Positions 32,939-44,785 are shown, numbered from the stretch's first letter. The stretch is 47,508 nucleotides of DNA from Oscillospiraceae bacterium (GCA_009782475.1 WRIZ01000014.1:1-47508); one strand, 5' to 3'. Notes: generated by a model from the sequence alone, not told the origin. Made by a program: numbers and translations.

Positions 32939-34711
32939 TTAATACTTACCGAACTCTTCGCCGCTGGGCGTATACGATGTTTTCTCAGGCATAGAGATAT
33001 TTTTTTGAGTCCTTCGTCCCGCGCCGAGCGCGACATTGCCCGGGGTCGCTGACCCCTTGAGCTTAAACTGCGCGACCAAATCCTCCAGCATAGCCGACTG
33101 CCCGCTCATCTCTTCGGAGGCCGCGGCACTCTCTTCCGCTGTCGCGCTGTTCTGCTGGACGACATTGGCCACTTGATCGATGCCTTGATTGATCTGCGCG
33201 ATGCCGGCCGATTGCTCGTCGCTTGATTGCGCTATCTCTGTGACGATTTGGCTGCTCTCGTTGATGCCCTGAACGATCTCGGTCAGGCTGGCGGCGGTCT
33301 CTTCGGCGATGCGGCTCCCCAGCTCGGCCTTCTCCATTGAGTTCTCGATCATGGTACTGGTCTCTTTGGCCGCGTCGGCACTCTTGCTGGCTAGGTTGCG
33401 CACTTCCTCGGCAACGACGGCAAAGCCTTTGCCGTGCTGTCCGGCTCTGGCCGCTTCCACGGCGGCGTTGAGGGCGAGAATGTTGGTTTGGAAGGCGATG
33501 TCGTCGATGGTTTTGATGACCTTGCCGATGCTTTGGCTGGCTTGGTTGATGTCTCTGACGGCGGCGGTCATTTCGTCCATTTGGCGGCTGCCTTTTTCGG
33601 CGTTGTGTTTGATGGTGTTGGCGAGCATGGCGGCTTTTCCGGCCATTTCGGCGTTATCTTTGGTTTTTTGCGCGATTTGCGTGACTTCGGCCGACAACTG
33701 CTCCACAGACGAAGACTGCTCCGCCGAGCCTTGCGCCAAGGACTGGGAGCCGTCGGCGATTTGCTTCGCGCCTGAGGAAACCTGTACGGTAGATTGTTGG
33801 ATGCCGCTAAATAAAGTATTTAGGCTGCTGACCATATGATTCAAGGATTTTCCCATCGTGTCGGCATCTGAGAGAATTTCAATCTCTGTTGTCAGGTCGC
33901 CGTTTGCCACTGTTTCAAGCTCTTGGGCGATGTGTGTTACATGCTGGATAAACGCGGCCGCGCCGTTGCTCAACTGTGCCATCTCGTCCCTTCCGCCGGA
34001 GAGTTTTTGGATTTGCGCCGCGGCTTCAGGCGTGACGGTAACGTCTCCTGTTGTGCCTGCCCTTTTCATAAATGAAGACAGTAAGATAAGCGGTTTGGAA
34101 ATCATACCCGCAATGATAATGCCCAGCCCCAGCGCGATGATGACGCCGATCACGATCAAGATGATGATGATAACCGAGATAAACGTCCCCAAACTCTCCA
34201 TATCCGAGACTTTTTCTTCCATCAGTTCATTGTATCTCGTCCCGATCGCGGTCAGACCTTCAATAACGACTTGAAGCTGCGGATAGACAACGTTCAAAAG
34301 CTCATACTGCGCGCCTGTCAGATCACCGGCGTCTACTTTTGCCAATACAGGAGACGCGCCTTGATGGATAAAATCATGCGGTGTGTTGACTTTATTGAGC
34401 AGGGATAATATCTGCGGGTCGGTTACATTCTTGGCGTCCTCACTTCTCAGCCATGTGCCGAGGGCGCACGCGCTTGGATCCAGCGATCCGGTGAAGGGCG
34501 ATCCGTCCATCACTGTGCGGGTCAAGCCGTTTCTCCAGTTATAATGGGCGTTTAGTATTCCTGAAAATTTGGCGGACTCAATCTGAAACTCGTGCATTTC
34601 AGCCGACATTCCGGTGAGCATACTCGTAGAAATAAGCCCTGCAATGCCCAGCAACGCTCCGATAATGACCACGATGATGAACCCTCCGAGGATTTTTTTG
34701 CGAATTGACAT
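32939..34711 (-). CDS. Methyl-accepting chemotaxis protein with extracytoplasmic CZB-like domain
   Basis: The 590-residue receptor has TM1 (about 8-30), a sensor of about 145 residues, TM2 (about 178-205), HAMP (about 205-290) and a long signalling domain with the [20 protein letters not shown] hairpin region. The sensor carries His56, Cys82 (in CALGTW), His112 and His116, the zinc pattern of CZB domains, but here it lies outside the membrane. CZB domains usually sit in the cytoplasm, where they sense zinc or HOCl. It ends EEFGKY without an NWETF-type tether. Close paralogue at 36060. GGAGGA lies before the ATG. Confidence 0.92.
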   Translation of the reverse strand: MSIRKKILGGFIIVVIIGALLGIAGLISTSMLTGMSAEMHEFQIESAKFSGILNAHYNWRNGLTRTVMDGSPFTGSLDPSACALGTWLRSEDAKNVTDPQILSLLNKVNTPHDFIHQGASPVLAKVDAGDLTGAQYELLNVVYPQLQVVIEGLTAIGTRYNELMEEKVSDMESLGTFISVIIIILIVIGVIIALGLGIIIAGMISKPLILLSSFMKRAGTTGDVTVTPEAAAQIQKLSGGRDEMAQLSNGAAAFIQHVTHIAQELETVANGDLTTEIEILSDADTMGKSLNHMVSSLNTLFSGIQQSTVQVSSGAKQIADGSQSLAQGSAEQSSSVEQLSAEVTQIAQKTKDNAEMAGKAAMLANTIKHNAEKGSRQMDEMTAAVRDINQASQSIGKVIKTIDDIAFQTNILALNAAVEAARAGQHGKGFAVVAEEVRNLASKSADAAKETSTMIENSMEKAELGSRIAEETAASLTEIVQGINESSQIVTEIAQSSDEQSAGIAQINQGIDQVANVVQQNSATAEESAAASEEMSGQSAMLEDLVAQFKLKGSATPGNVALGAGRRTQKNISMPEKTSYTPSGEEFGKY

Positions 34712-34790
34712 CGAAAGTCCTCCATTTTTTTACAGTAAGGTACACCTTTTTGATTTCGTAAATCCATGCCGGAGTCTATAGCTATCTACT

Positions 34791-34819
34791 AGAATAACAC
34801 GTAAATTGACGATATGCAA
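34791..34819 (-). promoter_or_regulatory. Promoter of the first chemoreceptor gene
   Basis: On the minus strand TTGCAT (34819-34814), 17 bases, TATTCT (34796-34791), leaving a leader of about 75 bases before the ATG at 34711. Confidence 0.55.
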
Positions 34820-34886
34820 TCGTTGTGTAAAAAATTACATAAATTACACTAATTATGTACAGACGGGCGATGCTAGCGGGGGGTGC

Positions 34887-34903
34887 TTCAACCGTTGGTT
34901 GAA
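34887..34903. promoter_or_regulatory. Inverted repeat, possible operator
   Basis: TTCAACC-GTT-GGTTGAA, perfect 7-bp arms, about 30 bases upstream of the -35 box of the XRE-methyltransferase promoter. It could be a binding site for a regulator such as the XRE protein itself; no direct evidence. Confidence 0.35.
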
Positions 34904-34931
34904 AAATGCCGGCCGTTCAATTACCAAGTGA

Positions 34932-34960
34932 TTGCCTTCCCGTTTACCATGAGATATGCT
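34932..34960 (+). promoter_or_regulatory. Promoter of the XRE-methyltransferase gene
   Basis: TTGCCT (34932-34937), 17 bases, TATGCT (34955-34960), followed by AAGGAGG and the ATG at 34984. Confidence 0.55.
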
Positions 34961-34983
34961 GAGAGACAAGGAGGCGATGTATA

Positions 34984-35805
34984 ATGAATAAAACATTCGC
35001 GGACAATGTGGCGAGGCTGCGCAAAGAGCGCGGGTTTACGCAGGAAAAACTGGCCGAAGCGGTGGGGGTGAGTTTTCAGGCCGTTTCAAAATGGGAGACG
35101 GCGCAAACATATCCCGACATAGAGCTTCTGCCGCGGTTGGCCGAGTTACTGACCACCAGCGTAGATTCCCTGTTCGGGTATATCCCGGTTAAAAAAGGCG
35201 TCACCGATTACGAAAACCGTTATAACCGGGACGGCTACTACTGGGGCGTCGCGCCCAACCGGATGTGCTACGAAGTCATGCGGCTCAAGCCGCCGACGGC
35301 TCGGCTGCGTCTTTTGGACATGTGCTGCGGAGAGGGGAAAGACGCCGTTTTTTTCGCCAACAACGGCTATATCGTTTCGGCGTTCGACATTTCAGAGAAA
35401 GGGCTGGAGAAGGGGCGCAGGCTGGCGGAGCTGAATGGCTGTGAAGTCAGTTTCTTTACGGCTGATGTGCGTGATTTTATGCCGGACGATGATTTCGACG
35501 TCATCTATATATCGGGCGGTCTACAGTATTTTCAGCCGGACAGGCGGGCGGATATGATAAACGCTTATAAGAAAAAAACGACGCCCGGGGGATTGCACAT
35601 GTTAAATGCCTTCGTGGACAAGCCGTTCATCCCGCGCGCGCATGACAGCGAAGACAGCGAGCGTTATTGGCGTTCGGGCGAACTCTTTTCAATGTATCAC
35701 GACTGGGCGTTCCGATACACGGACGCGGAGCGGATTTTTGATTGCGGCAGCGGGGGCAAACCGCACAGGCATTGCATGGATACGCTGATTGCGGAACGAT
35801 TGTAA
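34984..35805 (+). CDS. XRE helix-turn-helix / SAM methyltransferase fusion
   Basis: Of 273 residues, 1-62 form an XRE HTH (LRKERGFTQEKLAEAVGVSF, SKWETAQTYPDI) and about 75-273 a class I methyltransferase: motif I in LLDMCCGEGKD, the acidic loop in SAFDIS, FTADVRD and a later DVIYISGGLQYF. The second half resembles TehB-like small-molecule methyltransferases. The DNA-binding part may control expression of this gene or of a resistance trait, with methylation as the output; the substrate is unknown. AAGGAGG is 11 bases upstream. A terminator follows directly, so it is monocistronic. Confidence 0.9.
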   Translation: MNKTFADNVARLRKERGFTQEKLAEAVGVSFQAVSKWETAQTYPDIELLPRLAELLTTSVDSLFGYIPVKKGVTDYENRYNRDGYYWGVAPNRMCYEVMRLKPPTARLRLLDMCCGEGKDAVFFANNGYIVSAFDISEKGLEKGRRLAELNGCEVSFFTADVRDFMPDDDFDVIYISGGLQYFQPDRRADMINAYKKKTTPGGLHMLNAFVDKPFIPRAHDSEDSERYWRSGELFSMYHDWAFRYTDAERIFDCGSGGKPHRHCMDTLIAERL

Positions 35806-35816
35806 AAAGTTTCATT

Positions 35817-35845
35817 AAGGCGGCGGGTTTAACCCTGCCGCCTTT
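35817..35845 (+). terminator. Terminator of the XRE-methyltransferase gene
   Basis: AAGGCGGC (35817-35824) pairs with GCCGCCTT (35837-35844); the loop holds a further GGGTT/AACCC pairing. A short T-run follows. Confidence 0.75.
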
Positions 35846-35937
35846 GACATGGACGTCAAATCCTTTATAAACCGGTGATTCATGACGTTTTTAACAAAAA
35901 AAGACACATTTATAGAGATTTGGGGGCTATATTGCCC

Positions 35938-35966
35938 TTGACAATACTGCCGCGCTCGGATATAAT
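35938..35966 (+). promoter_or_regulatory. Consensus promoter of the chemoreceptor-REC-kinase operon
   Basis: TTGACA (35938-35943), 17 bases, TATAAT (35961-35966): exact consensus. The leader is about 85 bases and can form a hairpin (ATAGGGGA with TTCTCTAT), but I recognise no riboswitch in it. Confidence 0.85.
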
Positions 35967-36059
35967 TGCTCGTAGGGAAGGAATCCGTGAAAAACGCTTT
36001 GGGTCAAGGTTGCAATAGGGGAGTTCAGCGATGTATTCTCTATAACTGGGAGTGTTGAA

Positions 36060-37838
36060 ATGAAAATTCGTGCAAAAATTCTCTGCGGGTTTGCGGTTAT
36101 GGCCGTTATTGCAGTGGCATTGGGTATTGTTGGGTTGATAACCACATATAAATTTGATGGATTAACAACCGAATTGAAGGAGCTCCAGCACGAGAGCGTC
36201 GGCGTCTCGAAAGTGTTGAGCGCGCATTATGTGTGGCGTCAGAATCTGACCGAAGCGGTTCTGAAAGGCAGCGCGTTCACAGGCTCGCTTGATCCGAACA
36301 CCTGCGCCTTGGGAACATGGCGCAACAGCGACGAAGCGAAAAATATGGACGACCCCGAACTGCTGAGTATGCTGGGGAAACTTGACGCGCCTCATGCTTT
36401 CATACATACCGAGGCGAAGAACGTCGTATCGTATATCGAAGCCGGGAATTTGGAAGCGGCAAAGATGTATTTGGAAAATACGGTTTTTCCTGAGACAGAG
36501 AAAGTCATCTCGATCCTGGCCGATATGCAGGGGCGGTTCGCGGAGATTGTTGAGATGAAAGACAATGAAAGTATTGGATTTGCCCGCTTGATGGAAATTA
36601 TCAACGTCGTCCTGATCGTTGTCACCATCATTGCTTGCATCTTTTTGTCCCTCTTGATAGCGGGAATGGTCAGCAAACCGTTGACAGCCCTTTCCGCCTT
36701 TATGAGAAGAGCCGGGGATACGGGGGATATAGCCCACAGCGCGCAGGAAAGGGAAACCCTCAACCGATACGGCGTTTCCAAAGACGAGATCGGCCGGATG
36801 ATCACCGACGTCGATCACTTCATGGAGCATATCACCCATATCGCCCATGAATTGGAATCCCTGGCGGACGGCGACCTGACCACGGAGATTGAAGTGATCT
36901 CCGAGAACGATACCATGGGGCGTTCGGTCAAGCATTTGGCAGACAACCTCAACAGTATTTTCAGTGAGCTCAACAGTTCCTCGGCGCAGGTCGCGGTGGG
37001 GAGCAAGCAGATCGCCGACGGCGCGCAGGCACTGGCGCAGGGTTCGACCCAGCAAGCCGCTTCGGTTGAGCAGCTTTCAGCCTCGATCAGCCAAATCGCG
37101 CAGCAAACACAGGAAACGACCGATAAAGCGGGCCGCGCCGCCGGTCTGTCGGCGTCGATCAAAGAAACGGCCGAGCAGGGCAGCCGCAAGATGGATGAAA
37201 TGATCAACGCGGTCAAAGATATAGATCAAGCCAGTCAGAGTATCAACAGGGTGATCAAGGTCATCGACGACATCGCCTTCCAAACCAACATCTTAGCCTT
37301 AAACGCCGCCGTGGAAGCGGCGCGCGCCGGTCAGCACGGCAAAGGGTTTGCCGTTGTGGCCGAAGAAGTACGAAATTTGGCCAGCAAGAGCGCGGAAGCG
37401 GCGCACGATACCGGAAGCCTGATCGCCAACTCCATTGAAAAAGCCGAGCTGGGGAACCGCATTGCCCACGATACGGCGCAAAGCCTTGAGAAGATCGTCA
37501 GCGGCATCAATGAGAGCGCGCAGATCGTTTATGACATAGCGCAGTCCTCCGAACAGCAGACCATCGGAATCAAGCAGATCAATACCGGCATTGACCAAGT
37601 GGCGCAAGTCGTACAGGCCAACAGCGCGACAGCCGAGGAAAGCGCGGCGTCGTCCGAGGAAATGAGCGGTCAGGCCAATATGCTGGAGGAAATGGTTGCG
37701 CAATTCAAGCTCAGGGGAAATCAGCAGCATGTACGGAGCGGCTTGCCCGCCCCCTCAAAAACCGCGGGAAAGCAAATCATGATGCCGGAGATAGCCAGCT
37801 ATGCACCCGCGCAGACCGGAGATTACGGAAAATATTAG
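36060..37838 (+). CDS. Methyl-accepting chemotaxis protein with CZB-like domain (paralogue 2)
   Basis: A 592-residue receptor of the same design as that at 32939: TM1 (about 8-30), extracytoplasmic sensor with His56, Cys82, His112 and His116 at identical positions, TM2 (about 180-205), HAMP, and a signalling domain with the same core hairpin. It ends GDYGKY, like EEFGKY in the paralogue. Unlike the paralogue it leads an operon with a REC protein and a hybrid kinase. That suggests output to a phosphorelay as well as, or instead of, a flagellar CheA pathway. GGGAG lies before the ATG. Confidence 0.93.
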   Translation: MKIRAKILCGFAVMAVIAVALGIVGLITTYKFDGLTTELKELQHESVGVSKVLSAHYVWRQNLTEAVLKGSAFTGSLDPNTCALGTWRNSDEAKNMDDPELLSMLGKLDAPHAFIHTEAKNVVSYIEAGNLEAAKMYLENTVFPETEKVISILADMQGRFAEIVEMKDNESIGFARLMEIINVVLIVVTIIACIFLSLLIAGMVSKPLTALSAFMRRAGDTGDIAHSAQERETLNRYGVSKDEIGRMITDVDHFMEHITHIAHELESLADGDLTTEIEVISENDTMGRSVKHLADNLNSIFSELNSSSAQVAVGSKQIADGAQALAQGSTQQAASVEQLSASISQIAQQTQETTDKAGRAAGLSASIKETAEQGSRKMDEMINAVKDIDQASQSINRVIKVIDDIAFQTNILALNAAVEAARAGQHGKGFAVVAEEVRNLASKSAEAAHDTGSLIANSIEKAELGNRIAHDTAQSLEKIVSGINESAQIVYDIAQSSEQQTIGIKQINTGIDQVAQVVQANSATAEESAASSEEMSGQANMLEEMVAQFKLRGNQQHVRSGLPAPSKTAGKQIMMPEIASYAPAQTGDYGKY

Positions 37839-37863
37839 TTTGTGATAGAGGGGGCTAAGAAAG

Positions 37864-38850
37864 GTGCGGAAAAATGAGGGCAAAGCGTATTGCTACAGGG
37901 TCAAAGGATTGTTTGTCCCGTATCAGACGCCGGCGAATATAGAACAGTGTATTGATCATTATATCAACACGATCGAACAGCATACCGAGCGTTTGGACGA
38001 TTGCTTCAGCCGGGGAGACACCGGCGGGTTTATCCATACCTTGCAAGCGGTTCAAGTGTTGCTGCAGGATGTATACGCAAAGCAGTGTATATCCTATATC
38101 AACGCGCTGCTTGACGCGGCGCGGACACGCGGGATGGAGCACAGCCGGCGTCTGCTGCAGCAAGCCATCGCGGATTTGCTGCTGCTTTCCATTGACATGC
38201 AAAAAGCACAGATGATCGGCACATCCCATGCCCTAAAATACAGAAAAGTGGAGAAAAATGAGGAGATTGCCCGCGGGTTTTCGGCTCTCAAGCGGATGAT
38301 CACCGTCCGGGACTATGAGAAGGCGTTGAATTTGGCCGAGGATATGGAGGACATGGACGGAGCTTTCCGTACAATGATTATCATGCTCAAATCCCGCCAA
38401 TACGACAGAGCCGGCGAACTGGCGGACACCATGGAAAAAGAACACATCGGGCATATCCAGCAGCAGAGCGGCGCCAAATCGCAGAAGACGGTCATGGCTG
38501 TGGACGACAGGCCGGATACCCTGTCCAACGTGAACGCCGCGTTAAGGGGGCATTATAAGGTGCTTGGCGCGCCCGGCGGAAAGATGGCTTTGGAAATCAT
38601 GGAGAGGCAAAATGTGGATCTCTTCATCCTTGACATAGAAATGCCCGAAATGGACGGATTCGAGCTGGCGGAACGGATACGGGCGGACAGGGTTTACGCC
38701 GAAACACCGATCGTATTTCTCACGGGGAATGCTTCTAAGGAGAATATCACCAAAGGGATCAGCCTCGGGATCAGCGACTTTATCGTCAAACCCTCCAATC
38801 ACGTAAATCTGCTCGTTAAAGCCCGTACTTACATGGACGATCAGCAATAA
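37864..38850 (+). CDS. HPt-like / REC response regulator
   Basis: This 328-residue protein starts at a GTG nine bases after GAGGGGG (37848-37854). The C-terminal 120 residues are a full receiver domain ([12 protein letters not shown], phospho-Asp in [29 protein letters not shown]). The N-terminal 200 are helical; [12 protein letters not shown] with His58 looks like a degenerate HPt motif, and [14 protein letters not shown] and [14 protein letters not shown] resemble the helical tails after HPt domains elsewhere in the window. HPt is inference. It is placed between a chemoreceptor and a hybrid kinase, so it may link the two. Confidence 0.8.
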   Translation: MRKNEGKAYCYRVKGLFVPYQTPANIEQCIDHYINTIEQHTERLDDCFSRGDTGGFIHTLQAVQVLLQDVYAKQCISYINALLDAARTRGMEHSRRLLQQAIADLLLLSIDMQKAQMIGTSHALKYRKVEKNEEIARGFSALKRMITVRDYEKALNLAEDMEDMDGAFRTMIIMLKSRQYDRAGELADTMEKEHIGHIQQQSGAKSQKTVMAVDDRPDTLSNVNAALRGHYKVLGAPGGKMALEIMERQNVDLFILDIEMPEMDGFELAERIRADRVYAETPIVFLTGNASKENITKGISLGISDFIVKPSNHVNLLVKARTYMDDQQ

Positions 38851-38864
38851 GGACGGAGAGGACT

Positions 38865-41800
38865 ATGCCGAAGGATGCCATAAACCAGCTTAAAAAAAGC
38901 CATCAAGCCAATATGGTCAATGCGTTAAACAAAGCCGTCGAGTCCCTTGACATTACGACAAGGATACTTGACGGCGTTAATGCGATGATCTATGTGACCG
39001 TGCCGGAAACCGGTGATATATTGTTTGTCAACGAGGCCATGAGGCGCGGCTTCAATATAGAAGGAGATGTGACCGGACAGCCTTGTTATAAGGTATTTCA
39101 GGAAGGAATGGACGGCATATGCGATTTTTGCCCCTGCCATCAGCTTAACAAAGAACCGGGCAAAACGGTCATATGGGAAGACAGCAACCCTGCAACCAAC
39201 CGTATTTATCGGAGAACCGACCGTTATATTGACTGGCCGGACGGCTCAAAAGCCCATGTCCAATATGTCGTTGATATAACCGATGAAAAGCGGATGGAGA
39301 GGGATATAGAAAAAGCCTTTCACGAATCAAGCCATGCGCTTGACGTCATGACAAGCATCTTGAATAAATCGGAAGTCATGATTTATGTCACCGATATACA
39401 TACCGACAAGATCTTGTTTGCCACCGACAGCATGAAGCGGCATTACAATATCTGTGAAGACGTGATCGGGCAGCATTGCTATGAAGTCTTCAATGAAGGA
39501 TTGAAGAAAAGGTGCGATTGGTGTCCGTGCCATCAGCTTGATGTTAACCCTGACCAAGCGGTTACATGGCAGGAATACAGCCCCATGACAAAATGCCATT
39601 ATCAAAATGTCGACCGTTACGTTGATTGGCCGGGCGGTCAGAAAGTACATATACAATACAGCACGGACATAACCGACCTTAGAGAGACGCAAGACGTATT
39701 GATGCAAAAAGAACAGCTGTTGGACGACTTGAACCAAACAGCCATATCGTTCCTATCGCAGCGCAATAATGACATTGAAGAAATGCTGACGATAGGTATT
39801 ATGCCTGTTGTCAATAGGATCGGCATTGATAAACTGATCATATGGCGTAAGTTTGAAGATCAAAAAAGACTGCGTATAGCGCAAGTCTTCCGTTGGAGCA
39901 GAAGGATGGGGGGGACGACCCAGTCGTTCAATAAGCTGGCGGATTATGTATTTTCAAAAAGAGCCAAAGAATGGGAAGCGTTTTTCATTGAAAACAGGAC
40001 GGTAAACAACCCCGTACGGGCTTTACCCCTGGATGACGTAGCCTGCGATTTCGGCAAGCTCGGCGTTTTGTCGGCGTTTGCCACCCCTATTTTAATTGAC
40101 AAAGAATTATGGGGATTTGCCCTGTTTGGGGACAGCAAACAGGAAAGAACGTTTCATTCGGACTTCGCCGAGACGATGGTATCGGCGGCATTCTTATATG
40201 CCAATGCCATTATCCGCGCGGACTTAGAACAGAATGTGCATGAAGCGGAGGAACGCGTCAGGCTGATGCTGGACACCTCTCCGAGGTGCTGCATGATATG
40301 GGACAGGAATCTGCGTCTGATCGAGTGCAATGATGCCTGCATCAGGTTGTTTGACGTAGAAAGCAAACAGGAGTTTATGGACAGGTTTTATGAGTTTTCG
40401 CCTGTGCGGCAGCCCGACGGACGGTTTTCAAAGAAAAAAACGGAGAATTATGTCAACCGGGTTTTTATGGGGGAACGCTTTGTTTTTGAATGGATGCACC
40501 AAAAGCTTGACGGCACACCGATCCCCTCCGAGGTAACGCTCATCCGCGTCCCTTATAAAGATGATTTTATCGTGATAGGATATGTGCAGGATCAGCGTGA
40601 GCATCAAAAGATGATAGGCGAGATAGAGCGTCAAGGGGAACTGCTGAATGTAGCCAATCAAATAGCCGGGGTTCTGCTGCAATCGGAAATGGGTGATTTT
40701 CGGAATGAGCTCGTTTCCTGCTTGGGAATGATCGGGAGAGCCGTCGGCGCCGACCGTTCCAGCATATGGATAAACCATACCAAGGAAAAGCGGCTGTATT
40801 CAACGAAGAGCTTTGAATGGGCAGAAGGCGTCGATTCCAAAATCAATACGGAGCTGACAACGGAGGTATCGTTTGACGACGATATGCCGGGCTGGGAGGA
40901 CGCGCTTTCAAACAGGGAATGTATCAACGGGTTTGTCAGGGATATGCCGTCGGTTACGCAAAAACAGCTGTTGCCTCAGGGGATTGTTTCCGTTTGCGTG
41001 GCGCCGATATTTTTAAGCGGCGAGTTTTGGGGGTTTATCGGGATCAGCCATTGCCGCGAGAGGCGGCTGTTCGATCAAACCGAAATGGACATATTGCGCT
41101 CCTGCGGATTGATGATTGCCAATACAATGCAGCGGCATAACCTGATTCAAGAAATGCTGCTTGGTTCAAAACGGGAGCAAAAGCTGGAAATCCAAAAGCA
41201 GGCGGCACAGGCGGCGAATGAAGCGAAATCGCAGTTTTTAGCGAATATGTCCCATGAAATCCGCACGCCGATGAATGCCATCATCGGCATGAGCGATCTG
41301 CTGCTTACAGAAAAATTAAATGCGCGGCAGTACCGTTACGCGGAGGATATACGCGTTTCGGGGCTGTCGCTGCTTGAAATTATCAATGATATATTGGATA
41401 TTTCAAAAATACAAGCCGCCAAATTAAGTCTGGTGCCTGTACATTACAACATCAAATCGCTGATCGGGCATATCAGCTCCATGATCCTTTTCCTGATCAA
41501 GGATAAAAACAAAAACCTGGAATTTCGTATAGATATAGACAAAGAGCTGCCCGAATGCCTGTACGGGGACGACGTGCGCCTGCGGCAGATATTGCTGAAC
41601 CTGCTGAGTAACGCCGTTAAGTATACAGCCGAAGGGAGCATTACGCTCAAAATCGGTATTAACGGGACGGATATGCTGATTTCCGTGACCGATACAGGCT
41701 TAGGAATCCCCTCCAAAGACCTGCCGACATTGTTTGACGCTTTTGAGCAAGCCGATACGGAAAAAAACAGGTACCAGCAAGGCACCGGGCTGGGTCTGAC

Positions 41801-42965
41801 CATATCGAAATCATTGACCGAGCTGATGGGCGGGCATATCACCGTGGAAAGCGAATACGGCAAAGGGTCGGTCTTCCGTCTGTCCCTGCCGTTGATCAAG
41901 GGCAAAAAGGAATTGATCAAGGTTGACAGTTCCGCCGCTGAGATCGTATACGCGCCGAAAGCGGAGGTCTTGGTGGTTGACGATAGGGAAACAAACCTGA
42001 GCGTCATAAGCGGGATACTGTTTTTATCCCATATACAAGCGGATAAAGCCATTTCAGGAGCCATCGCTGTTGAAATGGCGAAGGATAAGCAATATGACCT
42101 CATCTTTATGGATCACATGATGCCGGAGATGGACGGCTTGGAAACGACGAAGGTTCTCAGGGATATGGGCGTTAAAATACCGATTGTCGCGCTTACGGCC
42201 AACGCCATTTCGGGGGCGAGAGAAATGCTTCTGGCCTCGGGGCTGGATGATTTCCTCTCCAAACCGATCGACAAATCCGAGCTGTACCGTGTGTTGAGGA
42301 AATGGATACCTGCGGATAAAATCACCGAAGAGCCGCTGCGCCGTGAGATCAAAACAGAGGATCAAAACGAAAAAGGTTTTTGGGATAAACTTCACCGTAT
42401 CAACGGGCTTTCAACCGACGTCGGACTGGACAGCGCGTCCGGCCAGCTCAATGTGTATAAGAACACCTTAGAAATATGCCTCCGGGAACTGCAAAAAAGC
42501 GCGGAGTATTTGGGCAAAGCCCTAGATGATAAAGATATGCGCGGTTTTCGCATTGATGTGCATGGCTGCAAAGGTTCGCTATCGCTCGTAGGCGCGACGG
42601 ACTTGGCCGGTCAGGCGTTGAAACTTGAAAACGCGTCCCGCAATGATGATTGCAGGTACTGCACAGAACATCTTCCGGCGTTTTTGAACGGGTTGGCCGA
42701 TTTTATCGCTCAACTGCAAGACGCGTTTTCGGAATTGGCCGGGGAACAAATCCCCCTCCCTCCCGAACTTCCGCCCGTTCTCAAGCATCTGTCCGCCGCT
42801 ATGGACAAAAAAGATTTCACGGCACTGTTTGAAGAGCTTGACCTGCTGGACGCATTGGAAATACCGGGAAATCTTCAGGAAGAGATCAATAATCTGAAGG
42901 AAGCGGCGTGTATGATGAACTACGAACACGCCCAAAGCATCATTGCGCGGCTGCTCCCTAATTGA
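38865..42965 (+). CDS. Soluble hybrid histidine kinase with tandem Cys-cluster PAS domains
   Basis: This 1366-residue protein has no TM. Order: PAS1 (about 25-140) and PAS2 (about 155-275), each with a four-Cys cluster ending CDxCPCHQL (C74/86/89/91 and C205/217/220/222); GAF (about 285-450), PAS3 (about 460-580), GAF (about 590-760), HisKA (His about 797 in [14 protein letters not shown]), HATPase, REC (about 1034-1150, phospho-Asp in [11 protein letters not shown]), HPt (His about 1233 in [14 protein letters not shown]) and a helical tail. The Cys clusters could bind a metal or FeS centre or sense redox state. GGAGAGGA precedes the ATG. The end overlaps the convergent PQQ gene by eight bases. 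Confidence 0.92.
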   Translation: MPKDAINQLKKSHQANMVNALNKAVESLDITTRILDGVNAMIYVTVPETGDILFVNEAMRRGFNIEGDVTGQPCYKVFQEGMDGICDFCPCHQLNKEPGKTVIWEDSNPATNRIYRRTDRYIDWPDGSKAHVQYVVDITDEKRMERDIEKAFHESSHALDVMTSILNKSEVMIYVTDIHTDKILFATDSMKRHYNICEDVIGQHCYEVFNEGLKKRCDWCPCHQLDVNPDQAVTWQEYSPMTKCHYQNVDRYVDWPGGQKVHIQYSTDITDLRETQDVLMQKEQLLDDLNQTAISFLSQRNNDIEEMLTIGIMPVVNRIGIDKLIIWRKFEDQKRLRIAQVFRWSRRMGGTTQSFNKLADYVFSKRAKEWEAFFIENRTVNNPVRALPLDDVACDFGKLGVLSAFATPILIDKELWGFALFGDSKQERTFHSDFAETMVSAAFLYANAIIRADLEQNVHEAEERVRLMLDTSPRCCMIWDRNLRLIECNDACIRLFDVESKQEFMDRFYEFSPVRQPDGRFSKKKTENYVNRVFMGERFVFEWMHQKLDGTPIPSEVTLIRVPYKDDFIVIGYVQDQREHQKMIGEIERQGELLNVANQIAGVLLQSEMGDFRNELVSCLGMIGRAVGADRSSIWINHTKEKRLYSTKSFEWAEGVDSKINTELTTEVSFDDDMPGWEDALSNRECINGFVRDMPSVTQKQLLPQGIVSVCVAPIFLSGEFWGFIGISHCRERRLFDQTEMDILRSCGLMIANTMQRHNLIQEMLLGSKREQKLEIQKQAAQAANEAKSQFLANMSHEIRTPMNAIIGMSDLLLTEKLNARQYRYAEDIRVSGLSLLEIINDILDISKIQAAKLSLVPVHYNIKSLIGHISSMILFLIKDKNKNLEFRIDIDKELPECLYGDDVRLRQILLNLLSNAVKYTAEGSITLKIGINGTDMLISVTDTGLGIPSKDLPTLFDAFEQADTEKNRYQQGTGLGLTISKSLTELMGGHITVESEYGKGSVFRLSLPLIKGKKELIKVDSSAAEIVYAPKAEVLVVDDRETNLSVISGILFLSHIQADKAISGAIAVEMAKDKQYDLIFMDHMMPEMDGLETTKVLRDMGVKIPIVALTANAISGAREMLLASGLDDFLSKPIDKSELYRVLRKWIPADKITEEPLRREIKTEDQNEKGFWDKLHRINGLSTDVGLDSASGQLNVYKNTLEICLRELQKSAEYLGKALDDKDMRGFRIDVHGCKGSLSLVGATDLAGQALKLENASRNDDCRYCTEHLPAFLNGLADFIAQLQDAFSELAGEQIPLPPELPPVLKHLSAAMDKKDFTALFEELDLLDALEIPGNLQEEINNLKEAACMMNYEHAQSIIARLLPN

Positions 42966-44661
42966 TTTCGATGCCGAATATCCGCTGACCCCGTGTGCCG
43001 ACCACCAGTTTATTGCCCCAAACCGCGGGGGAGGCTTCCACATTCGAGCCGACGCTGATGGTATCCAAGACCTCCCCGGTCGTCCCGCGTATCAAATACA
43101 TCAATCCGGCCGAATCGGCGACGACAATGTATCCGGTTCCGTCTTCGGTATATATATCCACCGGGGAGCTATAGCCGTAATGCGGCATGAAGTTTTCCCA
43201 AACGGTTTCCCCGGTTTGCTTATCCAAACAAACCAGCACGCCGCGGCCTTTGTAGGCGTTGGTCAATTTTCCGACCCAAAAGAACACATAGTCCTCCATA
43301 TCCCCTCTGCCGGATATGGGGGTGGACATCAAGCCCCCGGGGATACCGGGGTCTTTGTTGCAGTTATAGGAGCGTTCCCACAGGAGTTCGCCGTTTTCGG
43401 CATTGAGCTTGCGGAGATAGGCGGGGCTTCCGGCGTCCCGCCACTTGACCGAGCAGCCGGTGTATAAAGCGAGCATCCCGTTCTCTTCTTCCCAATCCAG
43501 CACAACGGTGCTGTCGCAGTTTTCCGTTGTATCCCGCATCCAAACGGCCTGCATGGTTGTCAGATCGATGCAATAAACGATGCCGCTGTTGTCGGAAGCG
43601 AAGAGATAATGCCCGAACGCGGCAACCGAACCTTCCACCCCTTGCTCGTTGGTGATGGTGGAGGTGTTGCGGTGGCGGACGACGTCCGGGTCGATGGAAA
43701 TCGTTCCGGCGGCGCGGTCGAAGTTGGTATTCAGCTTTACACTATATAGGACGCCGTTTTCACCCCACAGGTAGAAACGGTCATTCGGAATGTCAAAAAT
43801 CGGATTGGAATCAAAGGCCGCCCATGTTCGGTGGGCGAAGCGGTCTCTGCCGTTGATGAAATAGAGCTCCTTGCCGTCGATCAATGAATAGATGTAGTAC
43901 CCGAAACGGCTCCCCGCGACAAGGTCGCCCTGCCCGATGTAGAGCAGCGGAAACCCGCGCGGGTCAATGCTGATACCGCCTTTGATCGGTTCGCCGAAAT
44001 GGATACGCTCCCGTGTGGGTTCGCCGTCTTCCAAATCGAAGAAGTAGACGTAGCCGTCCAGCGCGCCCTGAATGACTTCGATTAACCCTGCTTTATCCTT
44101 CTTTTCCGGCAGCAGGTTCATCTGCTGCTGAACGTCATAGTCCCATTGAACGACGGCGGGCTGACCCGACCAGCCGACGCCCGTCCAGCGGCCGAGTATA
44201 CCGACGTTGATGCGGTACAGTTCGGTCAGCGTTTCTTCCTTGACGTCCGCCGACCCCCACGCGGGTTGGTTGCGGAAGTTGCTGCCCCGGAAGGTCGTGA
44301 CGCCCGGCAACGCGGCGTAATCCTCCGGCCAAGTGAACAGGATGTGTTCGGTGTTCAGGTATTCGGAGACCGTTTCGCCGTTCACCTGAATATGGCGGTC
44401 GTATTTGTATTTGGCGGGGTCGGTATCCTCTATATAATAAGGATGAAAGAGTTCCCGCGGCGGAGCCGCCGGTTCGGGCGAGGGTTCGGGGGAAGGCTCG
44501 GGAGGCACGGACGGCTCCGAAGAAGGCTGCTGTTCATGAGACGGGGAGGGACTATCGGAAGCGGACGGAGAGGGTTCCGGCGGATCGTCCGGGGAAGGGG
44601 AGACGGGCGCGCAAGCGGACAATATCATCATTACGGCGATGAATATGACAAAATGTTTCAA
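42958..44661 (-). CDS. PQQ-type beta-propeller lipoprotein
   Basis: A 567-residue surface lipoprotein: lipobox LSAC (Cys17), a Pro/Ser/Glu stalk (about 19-68), then a beta-propeller with repeated blades such as [30 protein letters not shown] and [15 protein letters not shown]. No quinone-enzyme residues are evident, so a scaffold or ligand-binding role is more likely. The start is TTG at 44661, because a perfect AGGAGG lies eight bases upstream and no ATG fits. It overlaps the hybrid-kinase 3' end by eight bases on the opposite strand. Confidence 0.88.
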   Translation of the reverse strand: MKHFVIFIAVMMILSACAPVSPSPDDPPEPSPSASDSPSPSHEQQPSSEPSVPPEPSPEPSPEPAAPPRELFHPYYIEDTDPAKYKYDRHIQVNGETVSEYLNTEHILFTWPEDYAALPGVTTFRGSNFRNQPAWGSADVKEETLTELYRINVGILGRWTGVGWSGQPAVVQWDYDVQQQMNLLPEKKDKAGLIEVIQGALDGYVYFFDLEDGEPTRERIHFGEPIKGGISIDPRGFPLLYIGQGDLVAGSRFGYYIYSLIDGKELYFINGRDRFAHRTWAAFDSNPIFDIPNDRFYLWGENGVLYSVKLNTNFDRAAGTISIDPDVVRHRNTSTITNEQGVEGSVAAFGHYLFASDNSGIVYCIDLTTMQAVWMRDTTENCDSTVVLDWEEENGMLALYTGCSVKWRDAGSPAYLRKLNAENGELLWERSYNCNKDPGIPGGLMSTPISGRGDMEDYVFFWVGKLTNAYKGRGVLVCLDKQTGETVWENFMPHYGYSSPVDIYTEDGTGYIVVADSAGLMYLIRGTTGEVLDTISVGSNVEASPAVWGNKLVVGTRGQRIFGIEIN

Positions 44662-44709
44662 CGGGGAAACCTCCTGTTTGCAAGACTTTGACAGTTATGG
44701 AACAAGCCC

Positions 44710-44738
44710 AGTATATCAGGCAAAAAAAGACAAGGCAA
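44710..44738 (-). promoter_or_regulatory. Promoter of the PQQ lipoprotein gene
   Basis: On the minus strand TTGCCT (44738-44733), 17 bases, TATACT (44715-44710), with the ribosome site AGGAGG at 44675-44670. Confidence 0.6.
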
Positions 44739-44756
44739 TATTTATGAAAAAAAGGG

Positions 44757-44785
44757 TTGACATTGTTTCCAAATTGTAATATAAT
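44757..44785 (+). promoter_or_regulatory. Consensus promoter of the SH3b gene
   Basis: TTGACA (44757-44762), 17 bases, TATAAT (44780-44785): exact consensus, about 40 bases before the ATG at 44826. Confidence 0.85.

Noticed and set aside
35974..36059. Possible c-di-GMP riboswitch in the chemoreceptor leader
   Set aside because: The leader can fold, but the conserved GEMM core motifs are not present by eye.
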